NCBI GenBank assembly: GCA_019262145.1
Contig: CP076745.1
Location: 1,051,093 to 1,115,092 of the forward strand
Direction: 5' to 3'
Length of the DNA: 64,000 nucleotides
From: Candidatus Methanogranum gryphiswaldense
Lineage (GTDB): Archaea; Thermoplasmatota; Thermoplasmata; Methanomassiliicoccales; Methanomethylophilaceae
Shown piece after piece: positions 18,361-25,991 of the stretch. Both the position numbers and the translations under genes were made by a program. The stretch's first letter is position 1. Every line of letters begins with the position of its first letter. Under the pieces are notes generated by a model. The model was not told the DNA's origin, searched no databases, and worked only from the letters and a program-made list of their open reading frames with translations.

Positions 18361-20358
18361 TCAAACTCTCAATTGTTTAGGCTTTCCAACCGCAGTGATC
18401 TTGACCTGTGTTTCCAAAATTATATCCCTCATTGTATCTGTACCAAGAGAATATTTCTTTTCTTTGAACTCGGACGATATGCATATATCTTCTGCACCAG
18501 ACCTCTCAGCAGCTAAAAAGACGTATTCCTCTCCTTTTTCCTTTGCAAATCTGGTACCTTCCAAATAACTATCGAAATCGAATTTACCAAATTTGGTGAA
18601 CACGGTGCATGGTGTCACCTCAGGGTCTCCATCCGAAAGAGGTTTGATCAATATGTCAAGGCTCTCAGATATCCCACCGGTTATCGCACCCAATGCATTT
18701 CCTACTTCTGAACACTCAGGTATTATCAAATCGGTATGGAATCTCTTTGCCACATCGGGCAGATATGCACCGACAGGAGCACCTATGCCGATTATAGGTT
18801 TGTTCAAAACAATAGAACATGCAAAATCTGGACCTGATCCATTCAAAACTGCTTTTGATATCAAAGATTCTGCGGTCTTATCGATCTCTTCTGTTCCCAC
18901 ATCCTCTATCAACAGTTTCTTCATGAGCTCAATGCAGAGTTTATCGATTATCTGTCCTTTGACCTTCTTTATGAATTCCTCTGAGGTTATCCTTAGTTTT
19001 GCTGCCTGATATGCAACACCCAAAACAGATGCGGCCCTATCATACTGGACATAACTGTTCTCTGCGTGCAACAGATCTGTTGGTGTTAGCCCGACCCTCT
19101 GTATTATCCTCTGCTCTTCCAACCTTACAACATTGAAAGATAAAGGTTGAATTCCAAATTGTTCACTTGCCTCTCTGAGCGAACGCGGTCCATCCTTAAG
19201 GAATTCAAGGAATTTCAGATCATTATCTGATATGCTCCTGCCCGAATAATCCTTTGTCAGGACGAAGAATTCGATATCCTGTACGATGTTGCTTACCTCT
19301 ACAGACTCTGGTGAAGGACGGGATGGCTTCTCTGATACTACCTTGAGATGATCGGTTATACTTGGCCATTTGGAAGCTGCTATGCACAAGGGTATTACAC
19401 GTATGGGCGTAAGTATAACCCTGTTACCATTGACAACTATGCGACTATCCCCTCCGATACCTGAAGTAGATATCTCAGCAGCCATCACACGTGTCCTCAC
19501 ACCACTTATAAGAGCGCCTTCCTTTTCTAGTCTGGGCACGCCGTTTCTCAATATGCCTATATCTGTGGTCGTCCCACCTATGTCCATTATTATCGCATCT
19601 TCTTTGCCTGTGAGCCTTTTTGCACCTATTAGACTTGCAGCAGGACCTGAAAGAATGGTCTCTATTGGCCTCTCTGCAGCTGTATCCACATTCATGACAG
19701 AACCGTCCCCTTTAACTATCATCAAAGGGGCTTTGATATCATTCTCAAGCAGAACCTTGTTGACTGATGCTATCAACTCTTTTATTATAGGTATCAAACG
19801 CGAATTCATTACTGAAGTAACTGTACGTTCATTGAACCCTAAAGTGGATGAAAGTTCATGACCACAGACCACAGGTACGTCTAATATCTCTTGCGCAAGT
19901 TCCTTTACACGTTTTTCGTGCTCTGGATTCCTGACACTGAGATATCCTGTGATGGCCAACCCATCCACCTTTCCTTTGATCGATCTCAGGAACTCTTCAG
20001 CCGCCTTCTCATCCAAAGGTTCAGTCTCAGTTCCTGACATGTTATGTCTTCCCTTGATGCACGTGTGAAGATCGACATTTATAAGATTATCAGGCTTACG
20101 ATCTATGCATATCAATCCTACTCTGCACCCCTTACCCTCAACAATAGAATTTGTTGCCAGTGTTGATGATAGAGACACGATTGATATCTCCTTGAACAGT
20201 TTCTTATCGAAATTAGATATCGCATTCCTTATTCCGATTGAAAGATCTTCCCTTGTTGTCAACGCCTTTGATTTGCTTACAATTATGTCTGTATCAAAGT
20301 TCACAAGAACGGCATCCGTATATGTGCCGCCTGTATCAAATCCTAATCCGTAACTCAT
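18361..20358 (-). CDS. HyuA-like ASKHA ATPase of a corrinoid operon
   Basis: A 665-residue hydantoinase/oxoprolinase (HyuA)-family protein. Nucleotide-binding signatures of the ASKHA fold are GFDTGGTYTDAVL (residues 5-17) and IMDIGGTTTDIG (near residue 245). A later glycine-rich block is IGIGAPVGAYLP. Around residues 385-420 lies an insert that reads like a winged helix (GPRSLREASEQFGI...EEQRIIQRVG). The family includes ATP-dependent ring-opening enzymes, but the operon holds a corrinoid protein and its methyltransferase. RamA, the known activator of such proteins, is also an ASKHA protein, so ATP-driven reactivation of the corrinoid is a reasonable alternative. RamA-type Fe-S motifs are absent here. 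Starts 5 bp after the zinc-ribbon gene ends. Confidence 0.75.
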   Translation of the reverse strand: MSYGLGFDTGGTYTDAVLVNFDTDIIVSKSKALTTREDLSIGIRNAISNFDKKLFKEISIVSLSSTLATNSIVEGKGCRVGLICIDRKPDNLINVDLHTCIKGRHNMSGTETEPLDEKAAEEFLRSIKGKVDGLAITGYLSVRNPEHEKRVKELAQEILDVPVVCGHELSSTLGFNERTVTSVMNSRLIPIIKELIASVNKVLLENDIKAPLMIVKGDGSVMNVDTAAERPIETILSGPAASLIGAKRLTGKEDAIIMDIGGTTTDIGILRNGVPRLEKEGALISGVRTRVMAAEISTSGIGGDSRIVVNGNRVILTPIRVIPLCIAASKWPSITDHLKVVSEKPSRPSPESVEVSNIVQDIEFFVLTKDYSGRSISDNDLKFLEFLKDGPRSLREASEQFGIQPLSFNVVRLEEQRIIQRVGLTPTDLLHAENSYVQYDRAASVLGVAYQAAKLRITSEEFIKKVKGQIIDKLCIELMKKLLIEDVGTEEIDKTAESLISKAVLNGSGPDFACSIVLNKPIIGIGAPVGAYLPDVAKRFHTDLIIPECSEVGNALGAITGGISESLDILIKPLSDGDPEVTPCTVFTKFGKFDFDSYLEGTRFAKEKGEEYVFLAAERSGAEDICISSEFKEKKYSLGTDTMRDIILETQVKITAVGKPKQLRV

Positions 20359-20363
20359 CTACA

Positions 20364-20771
20364 TCACCTGTTAGCTTTTACACCTAGATCGCTGTTCCTC
20401 TCAGAGACAATTTTGCATATATGATCTGCAATCGACCTCTGTTGAGCCTCATTCTGTATGTCTGGAAATTCTCCGATTGGGAATTCATTGTCGCATTTAT
20501 TGCATCTAACTTTGGGGCATCCCTTTGCTGCCTCTGAGCACCCTTGGCATGCAAACGTCCTTGCATAAACTAATGAGAACCTAAATCCGCAGAATGGACA
20601 GTCAAACTTTCTGACTGATGCGGTTGTATTGTATGAGAAGTCTTGAGCCCTCATCGATTCGTAATATCCATTTGTCATCTGTATCCCTTTACCAATTGCG
20701 TCGGGGTATCCACATTTATCACGGATTACCCCGACTAATATGTTTGAAATGTTTTCATGTAACCCGTTCAA
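20364..20771 (-). CDS. Small zinc-ribbon protein of the corrinoid operon
   Basis: About 135 residues of unknown function. The first 55 or so residues have no recognised domain. Then three cysteine knuckles follow: FDCPFCGF, ACQGCSEAAKGC and RCNKCDNEF, a zinc-ribbon or rubredoxin-like arrangement. The start is a TTG overlapping the stop of the methyltransferase gene (TTGA), which indicates translational coupling; the next ATG would remove about 31 residues. Conserved placement between a corrinoid methyltransferase and a HyuA-like ATPase suggests it belongs to the same complex, perhaps as a metal or electron carrier. That role is inference. Confidence 0.65.
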   Translation of the reverse strand: MNGLHENISNILVGVIRDKCGYPDAIGKGIQMTNGYYESMRAQDFSYNTTASVRKFDCPFCGFRFSLVYARTFACQGCSEAAKGCPKVRCNKCDNEFPIGEFPDIQNEAQQRSIADHICKIVSERNSDLGVKANR

Positions 20772-21856
20772 TCGAGTCTTCCATATTTTTCCACAGTTTT
20801 GACCACTGCTTCGATGTTTTCCAATTTTGTATTTATGTCAGGGGGTACCTCACAACCAGATGCGATACAGTACCTGGAATTCAGTCCACGTTTGCATAGA
20901 GCGGTCTTGACCTCTTGACATAGATCTTTTGTTACCTTCGTTATTGTTTCAACGGACCCTCTACGGAATAATTGAGGATCGATATTACCTGCAACGAGAC
21001 AATTGTCCGCATATCCTGAACCGATAACCTCTGAAGCAGTTAACGATCCCTCGATATCCGGATAGTAGGCCATTGAATAAATCGCAGGCTTGAACTTATT
21101 GATCTGGGTATCGAGATGTGGAAGGTCCGCGCAATTGTGTATGGCAACAGCCATTCCATTATCCCTCGTCTCCTGGTTCAACCTCTTTGCATATACATCG
21201 CCTTCAAACTCTCCGTACTCATCGTCACCCAAACAAGAATAATTACCCCAGAGATAGTCCCAGCATAATCCATTAACGCCGGTCTGTCCGATCTCTTTAA
21301 CGATCTCTGAATCAAACTCTGTCATTACTTTGAGTGCCTTATGAACAGGTGCAGGATCTGTGAACATATCCATGAATAATCTTTCCGCACTGGCACTCTG
21401 TGACAATGCAAGTAGAGGTCCTTCCAGGAATGCAGATGTCACTACCTTACCATTCAACTTGTCCGCGATTATCCTTGTGCCCTCGATTATCACTCTGGAT
21501 CTTCCTTTTTTTACATCAGGAACCTCGAGTTTCTCATAATCTTCGATAGATTTTATGATCGGTCTGTTCACATAAGGTGTGTTCTCCTCATCGAATTTCA
21601 CGCCTGCTCCAAGATCTCCAGCCATTACTGAAAGGTCCATCAAACCAATAGCGAAATCAAATCCGAAACGTTTCTGTCCCTGAATAAATGCCTCAGCATA
21701 CAGCTTTGGATCGCTGGCCCATTCTCTGTATGTAACACCATTTTTACCAATAAGCTTCCTATTTACACCACATGCTATTGGATATGTTGGTAATCTGTCG
21801 ATTTTTTCATTATTGATTGCACCGAGTGCTCTCTGTGCATGTGTTATTTCTGTCAT
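20768..21856 (-). CDS. Zinc methyltransferase of the MtaA/MtbA/CmuA (UroD-like) family
   Basis: About 362 residues, uroporphyrinogen-decarboxylase fold. The zinc-thiolate signature of corrinoid:thiol methyltransferases is present: IHNCAD (His-x-Cys, near residue 240) and, about 80 residues later, ASGCEVPPD (third ligand Cys). Known relatives move a methyl group from a methyl-corrinoid protein to coenzyme M, or, in CmuA- and O-demethylase-type proteins, from substrate to corrinoid. Its own corrinoid protein is encoded directly upstream with an ATGA overlap. No MtmB/MtaB-type substrate methyltransferase is adjacent. The natural methyl donor is therefore unknown. ATG at 21856 is set by the overlap. 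Confidence 0.82.
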   Translation of the reverse strand: MTEITHAQRALGAINNEKIDRLPTYPIACGVNRKLIGKNGVTYREWASDPKLYAEAFIQGQKRFGFDFAIGLMDLSVMAGDLGAGVKFDEENTPYVNRPIIKSIEDYEKLEVPDVKKGRSRVIIEGTRIIADKLNGKVVTSAFLEGPLLALSQSASAERLFMDMFTDPAPVHKALKVMTEFDSEIVKEIGQTGVNGLCWDYLWGNYSCLGDDEYGEFEGDVYAKRLNQETRDNGMAVAIHNCADLPHLDTQINKFKPAIYSMAYYPDIEGSLTASEVIGSGYADNCLVAGNIDPQLFRRGSVETITKVTKDLCQEVKTALCKRGLNSRYCIASGCEVPPDINTKLENIEAVVKTVEKYGRLD

Positions 21857-22494
21857 TGCTGAACCCTCTTTAACCAAGATACACAATCTTGTGCGTTGAT
21901 GTCTCTGTGGTCTGCACCTATCTCTTCCGCAAACGAATTCGATGTCGGAGGCCCTCCGATAGTGACCTTACATTTACTACGATATCCGTTCTCTTTCAAT
22001 GCGTCCACTGTCACACCCATGTAATCCAATGTAGGGGTCATGATAGTACTAAGAGCGATCACATTTATTCCAAGCCTCTTTGCTTCATCAGCGATCAATT
22101 CTGATGGGACGTCTTTTCCTAGATCGGTAACATAATAACCGCCAGCTGTCAACATTGCTTTAACAATGTTTTTACCGATATCATGAACATCTCCCTCTAC
22201 GACCGCGGTTATGCATGTTTTTCTGCTGACACGATCTTCCACTGGAATAGCAGGAAGAAGGACATCGAGTCCAGCATACATGCTCTTAGCCGCAGCTAAT
22301 ATCTGAGGAAGGAACAATTTATGAGCCGCGAATAATTCGCTCACAATTGACATTCCTCTTACCAATCCATCATTTATGGCTTCAACTGGATCTATTTCCT
22401 CTTCAAGTGCTCTCTCAGCCGCAGCTTTGGAACGGACCCAATTCAATTCCACAACGGAATCAGTCAATTCTCCAATTATTTTTTCCTTTGACAT
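21853..22494 (-). CDS. Corrinoid protein of an unassigned methyltransferase system
   Basis: A 213-residue B12-binding protein of the MtaC/MtbC/MttC type. A four-helix cap (residues 1-85) is followed by a Rossmann-like B12 domain. The cobalt-ligating His lies in EGDVHDIGKNI (near residue 105), with later ALSTIMTPTL and GGPPTSNSFAEEIGAD for the nucleotide tail. First gene of a four-gene operon (corrinoid protein, methyltransferase, zinc ribbon, HyuA-like). It is unlike the two corrinoid proteins at the right end of the window, so it probably serves a different methyl donor. A TATA-like CTTTATTTAAAC (about 22545-22556) and two dyads lie upstream. Confidence 0.88.
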   Translation of the reverse strand: MSKEKIIGELTDSVVELNWVRSKAAAERALEEEIDPVEAINDGLVRGMSIVSELFAAHKLFLPQILAAAKSMYAGLDVLLPAIPVEDRVSRKTCITAVVEGDVHDIGKNIVKAMLTAGGYYVTDLGKDVPSELIADEAKRLGINVIALSTIMTPTLDYMGVTVDALKENGYRSKCKVTIGGPPTSNSFAEEIGADHRDINAQDCVSWLKRVQQ

Positions 22495-22589
22495 TTACTT
22501 TCCTCGATCTTTTTTTATTATTTTTCGACACATTCGTGAATTCAATGTTTAAATAAAGTTCATATTATTCATATGACCCAGATAAACAA

Positions 22590-22606
22590 AATGGACAATG
22601 TCCATT
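22590..22606. promoter_or_regulatory. Dyad upstream of the corrinoid operon
   Basis: AATGGACA-A-TGTCCATT, an 8-bp perfect inverted repeat around one base, about 35 bp upstream of the TATA-like box (22545-22556) of the corrinoid operon. Position suits an activator or a regulator that also acts on other promoters in this gap. Confidence 0.5.
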
Positions 22607-22626
22607 AAGAATTCAAGGACCTATGT

Positions 22627-22640
22627 ATCAGTCAACTGAT
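22627..22640. promoter_or_regulatory. Second dyad upstream of the corrinoid operon
   Basis: ATCAGT-CA-ACTGAT, a 6-bp inverted repeat with a two-base spacer, 20 bp beyond the first dyad. Short, so chance occurrence is possible. Confidence 0.35.
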
Positions 22641-22875
22641 CACATTCTCAAAGACCCATTTTTATGAGTGATTGAGATATTCTTCGATTCGATCAGTATC
22701 AAATTAATTCTCGATACATGAATAACGACAAACACCGATGTTCTTACAACAGAAACTAAAATGCTGTTTTAATTCCACGGATACGTAATATTTTCCACTC
22801 TGGATCTTTATTTTTTTTACCATGTTATACACCTTATCGAGAGCTATTGGTCCTCTATGCTTTCGCAATATAATG

Positions 22876-22930
22876 TATCAATTGTTAATATTAATAAACA
22901 ATTGTTAAATATATTCATTAAAGAATATAA
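22876..22930. promoter_or_regulatory. Two-box element (copy B)
   Basis: Two CAATTGTTA boxes (ATCAATTGTT at 22877-22886 and AACAATTGTT at 22897-22906) are exactly 20 bp apart, followed by ATTCATTAAAGAATAT. It matches copy A at 15576-15630 in the same orientation and spacing. It lies about 380 bp from the corrinoid gene start and 320 bp from the Rrf2 start, so its target is unclear. Confidence 0.5.
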
Positions 22931-23222
22931 TTAGAATTATTAAGGAAAATTTTACTAAGAATAAAGTAAAATAATTAAAAATATGACAACATTTAAGAAA
23001 AAAAGAATTATATTAATTCAAATTAATTTACAAAAAATAATAATATCCAGTAAAAATAATATTTATATTTTTAATTAAAATTTGATAAATAATAAGATGA
23101 TAAAAAAAAATATTCTTATATTGTCATAAAAACAAGTAATATCCTAATTGAATTGCAAAAATAATCATAGTAAACCTATATGATACCTATAAATAATAAG
23201 TTCTAAGATATATCTATTATAT

Positions 23223-23237
23223 AGGTCATATTGACCT
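23223..23237. promoter_or_regulatory. Dyad at the rrf2 promoter
   Basis: AGGTCA-TAT-TGACCT, 6-bp arms around TAT, ending 15 bp before the GTG start. Placed where an autoregulating repressor would bind. Confidence 0.5.
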
Positions 23238-23252
23238 TAATAATTTAAACTG

Positions 23253-23699
23253 GTGGCAAATTTGAAAATATCAACTAAAGGAAGATATGCATTACGTATG
23301 ATACTTGACCTAGCCGAACACAAAGATCAAGGATTCATTGCGTTAAAGGATATAGCTGAAAGACAAGAGATATCAAAAAAGTATTTAGAACAGATAGTGC
23401 CACTTCTCAATAATTCTAATATGCTAAAGACAAATCGCGGATATCAAGGAGGATATATGCTAGCTAGATCCCCAGATAAATATACGGTCTGGGACATACT
23501 TAGTCTTACAGAAGGAAGCATGACCTTGGTATCATGCCTTGATACTCCAGACAACACTTGCCCACGCAGCGAATACTGTATGACCCTACCTGTTTGGAAG
23601 GGCTTGAACAAAGTGATCTCCGATTATCTAAAAAGTGTCACAATACAAGATATATTGGATCAATACAAAAACCGTGAAATTAACGTCTACATCATATGA
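23253..23699 (+). CDS. Rrf2-family transcriptional regulator (IscR/CymR-like) 1
   Basis: About 145-148 residues. An N-terminal winged helix opens with the family signature KISTKGRYALRMILDLA, and the recognition-helix region is ISKKYLEQIVPLL. Three C-terminal cysteines (SCLDTPDNTCPRSEYC) are spaced as in IscR-type proteins that bind a [2Fe-2S] cluster. The start may be GTG at 23253 or TTG at 23262. The latter gives the canonical MKISTKGRYALR start and has GGTG five bases ahead. It converges on mccA-mccB. CymR, a member of this family, controls cysteine genes in bacteria, so control of mccAB is plausible. Upstream dyad suggests autoregulation. Confidence 0.85.
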   Translation: MANLKISTKGRYALRMILDLAEHKDQGFIALKDIAERQEISKKYLEQIVPLLNNSNMLKTNRGYQGGYMLARSPDKYTVWDILSLTEGSMTLVSCLDTPDNTCPRSEYCMTLPVWKGLNKVISDYLKSVTIQDILDQYKNREINVYII

Positions 23700-23704
23700 T
23701 AATA

Positions 23705-23730
23705 ATGTGACAGGGATCATCCTGTCACAT
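23705..23730. terminator. Bidirectional hairpin between rrf2 and mccA
   Basis: Perfect 10-bp stem ATGTGACAGG / CCTGTCACAT with a 6-base loop, between the ends of two convergent genes. Confidence 0.6.
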
Positions 23731-23734
23731 CTCA

Positions 23735-24646
23735 TCAAATATAAAGATTTTTACTGATGTAACGATCCCCACGATCGGGGAATACTACAACAATGTTCCC
23801 TTTATGAATTGTTCTTGCGAGTTCCAATGCAGCATACATTGCTGCACCTGAAGAAGATCCAGCAAACACACCTTCACGTCTAGCAAGTTCACGGCACATA
23901 CCAAACGATTGTTCATCGTTGATCTTTATTACTTGATCTACCAAAGACATATCCATTGTTTTTGCAATAAAATCGTTTCCAATACCTTCGATATCATAAT
24001 CTCCGTGTTCTCCTCCCCCAATCGTAGAACCGACAGGATCTGCGAGGACACCTTTGATATTCTTATTTTTCTCTTTAAGATACTTAAGAACTCCGGAATA
24101 GGTTCCACCACTACCTGCCCCAGCTACCAAATAATCTATTTGTCCATCAAGATCCTCATAGATTTCTGGACCTGTTGTCTCATAATGGGCAAGAGGATTG
24201 CTCATGTTATTGAATTGTTCCAAGGATATAGAATTAGGATGTACTTTCCTTAATTCATCTGCCTTTTTTGTCGCTCCTTGCATACCGTCCTCACGAGGCG
24301 TATTTATTATCTCTGCACCCAAGGCACGCATCAAAACTTGTTTTTCCATTGAGAACTTAAGAGGTACAACAAAAATAACATGATATCCGCGATTCAATGC
24401 TGCAAATGCTATACCTATTCCTGTGTTCCCAGCTGTTGCCTCTATTATTGTATATCCTGGTTTCAAAGACCCTTTTTTCTCTGCATCCTTGATCATATAG
24501 ATTCCTACACGATCTTTGACACTGCCAGCAGGATTGGATAACTCCAATTTGGCAAATATGTTCACCCCGTCTGGAACGTCCATATTATTTAATTTCAGAA
24601 GGGGGGTGTGCCCTATCATATCCTGCATAGAATTGTAATAATGCAT
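23735..24646 (-). CDS. mccA: Cystathionine beta-synthase / cysteine synthase-like PLP enzyme (MccA type)
   Basis: Fold-type II PLP enzyme of the CysK/CBS family, about 303 residues. Start of the family pattern is MIGHTPLLKL; the PLP lysine is in NPAGSVKDR; the phosphate-binding loop is AGSGGTYSG; and the substrate loop is EATAGNTGIG. Its pairing with a gamma-type Cys/Met enzyme (24652-25809, with a short overlap) is the arrangement of mccAB. There an O-acetylserine-dependent cystathionine beta-synthase and a cystathionine gamma-lyase convert homocysteine to cysteine. ATG at 24646 follows AAGTGATC; GTG at 24655 is the alternative. Distinct from the second copy (cysK, 34975-35904). Confidence 0.85.
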   Translation of the reverse strand: MHYYNSMQDMIGHTPLLKLNNMDVPDGVNIFAKLELSNPAGSVKDRVGIYMIKDAEKKGSLKPGYTIIEATAGNTGIGIAFAALNRGYHVIFVVPLKFSMEKQVLMRALGAEIINTPREDGMQGATKKADELRKVHPNSISLEQFNNMSNPLAHYETTGPEIYEDLDGQIDYLVAGAGSGGTYSGVLKYLKEKNKNIKGVLADPVGSTIGGGEHGDYDIEGIGNDFIAKTMDMSLVDQVIKINDEQSFGMCRELARREGVFAGSSSGAAMYAALELARTIHKGNIVVVFPDRGDRYISKNLYI

Positions 24647-24651
24647 CAAGA

Positions 24652-25809
24652 TCACTTCTTGCTGAGATATATCGCATTCTGAAGATCAGAAGTAATGTCT
24701 CCAATGTTCTCTATTCCAACAGATAAACGGATCAACCCCTCAGTTATCCCTACCTTCTGACGTATGTCATATGGGATAGATGCATGGGTCATGCTTGCTG
24801 GATGGCAGATCAAGGATTCAACACCACCAAGACTTTCAGCAAGTGCGATTAATTCGAGTGAAGAGAAGAATTTTTTAACATCGTAATTCTCTTTTAACTC
24901 AAAGGACAGCATTGCCCCTCCGTTCTTGGCCTGTTTTTTATTTATATCGTAGCCATGAAAATCTGGACTTCCTGGATAGAACACTTTCTCCACGGCATCA
25001 TTGGATCTTAGGAATTCCACAACTGCCTTTGCATTCTCCACATGACGGTCCATACGAACAGCCAGGGTCTTGATCCCTCTTATGAGTAGAAAAGAATCGA
25101 ATGGTTGAAGTATGCCGCCTGTTGCATTCTGTATGAAATGTATACGGTCTGCCAATTCTTTCGAATTTACAACCACTAGGCCAGCGATTAGATCGCTATG
25201 GCCTCCGAGATATTTCGTTGCACTGTGTACTACAATATCTGCTCCGAGATCCAAAGGACGCTGAAGATAAGGTGTCATGAACGTATTGTCGACAATTGTG
25301 TATATTCCATGCTTCTTTGTTATTTCAGATACTCCTTTTATGTCTGTAATTGACATTAGAGGATTTGCTGGACTCTCGATGAATATGGCTTTTACATCAG
25401 GACCTATCTTCTTATCCAAAGATTTGAGGTCCGTTGTATCTTCGATCGAGTATTTTATTCCAAAATTAAGGAATATCTTATCCAATACACGAAATGTCCC
25501 ACCGTAAACATTACTGGATATTATTATCCTGTCTCCAGATTTGAATAGACTTAAAACCGCAGTTATGGCGGCCATGCCTGATGCGAATGCAAAACCCGCG
25601 GTACCGTTCTCGAGTTCCGATATTAATGATTCTAATGCGTCTCTCGTAGGGTTCCCGGTTCTCGAATACTCATATCCTTTATTGATCCCGAGACCCTGTT
25701 GTTGATACGTTGATGTCTGATATATCGGAACATTCACCGCACCTGTTCTCTCATCTCCGCTAATGCCTCCATGAATTAACGCAGACTCGATGTGTGTATG
25801 GTTGCTCAT
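24652..25809 (-). CDS. mccB: Cystathionine gamma-lyase / gamma-synthase (MccB type)
   Basis: PLP enzyme of the Cys/Met metabolism family, 385 residues. PLP lysine in SATKYLGGHSD (near residue 205); YSRTGNPTRDALE and SGMAAI upstream; VDNTFMTPYLQRPL in the middle. Lyase and synthase cannot be told apart by sequence alone; the adjacent mccA favours cystathionine gamma-lyase in reverse transsulfuration. Start ATG 25809 with GGAGATAA ahead. A TATA-like CATATTAAATAG (about 25843-25855, minus strand) and a dyad immediately beyond it suggest regulated transcription, possibly by the nearby Rrf2 protein. Confidence 0.87.
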   Translation of the reverse strand: MSNHTHIESALIHGGISGDERTGAVNVPIYQTSTYQQQGLGINKGYEYSRTGNPTRDALESLISELENGTAGFAFASGMAAITAVLSLFKSGDRIIISSNVYGGTFRVLDKIFLNFGIKYSIEDTTDLKSLDKKIGPDVKAIFIESPANPLMSITDIKGVSEITKKHGIYTIVDNTFMTPYLQRPLDLGADIVVHSATKYLGGHSDLIAGLVVVNSKELADRIHFIQNATGGILQPFDSFLLIRGIKTLAVRMDRHVENAKAVVEFLRSNDAVEKVFYPGSPDFHGYDINKKQAKNGGAMLSFELKENYDVKKFFSSLELIALAESLGGVESLICHPASMTHASIPYDIRQKVGITEGLIRLSVGIENIGDITSDLQNAIYLSKK

Positions 25810-25855
25810 TGCATTATCTCCATTAATGCATACAAAACATATCTATTTAATATGT

Positions 25856-25871
25856 ATTGTTGAACAACAAT
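25856..25871. promoter_or_regulatory. Dyad at the mccBA promoter
   Basis: ATTGTTG-AA-CAACAAT, 7-bp arms, directly upstream of the TATA-like box and 47 bp before the mccB start. A likely regulator site for the cysteine genes. Confidence 0.5.
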
Positions 25872-25991
25872 TCTATCAATTATTTTTTTTATCCTCCATG
25901 GTAAAATACAAGACTTTTTGTCTTACATTCAAAATAAAAAACACGTTAGTTGGTTGTATAAAATAAAATAACAGTACCATATTCTAGGAAT

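Larger units (their letters stand above)
22495..23252. other. Long AT-rich regulatory gap
   Basis: About 758 bp between the divergent corrinoid operon and the Rrf2 gene. It holds the two dyads near the corrinoid promoter, copy B of the two-box element (22876-22930), and a dyad next to the Rrf2 start (23223-23237). The stretch 22910-23220 is almost pure A and T. No small gene, tRNA or repeat array was recognised. Confidence 0.6.

Noticed and set aside
18361-20358. Naming the HyuA-like protein as a hydantoinase or oxoprolinase
   Set aside because: The family has several functions and the partner HyuB is absent; the corrinoid operon context argues against a firm name.
22910-23220. CRISPR array or repeat cluster in the AT-rich gap
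   Set aside because: Only simple AT-rich sequence, no regular repeats or spacers; no cas genes in the window.
13590-25809. The two Cys/Met PLP enzymes as a recent duplication
   Set aside because: Motifs around the PLP lysine and overall sequences differ strongly (TKYINGHGD versus TKYLGGHSD), so they are old paralogues with separate roles.
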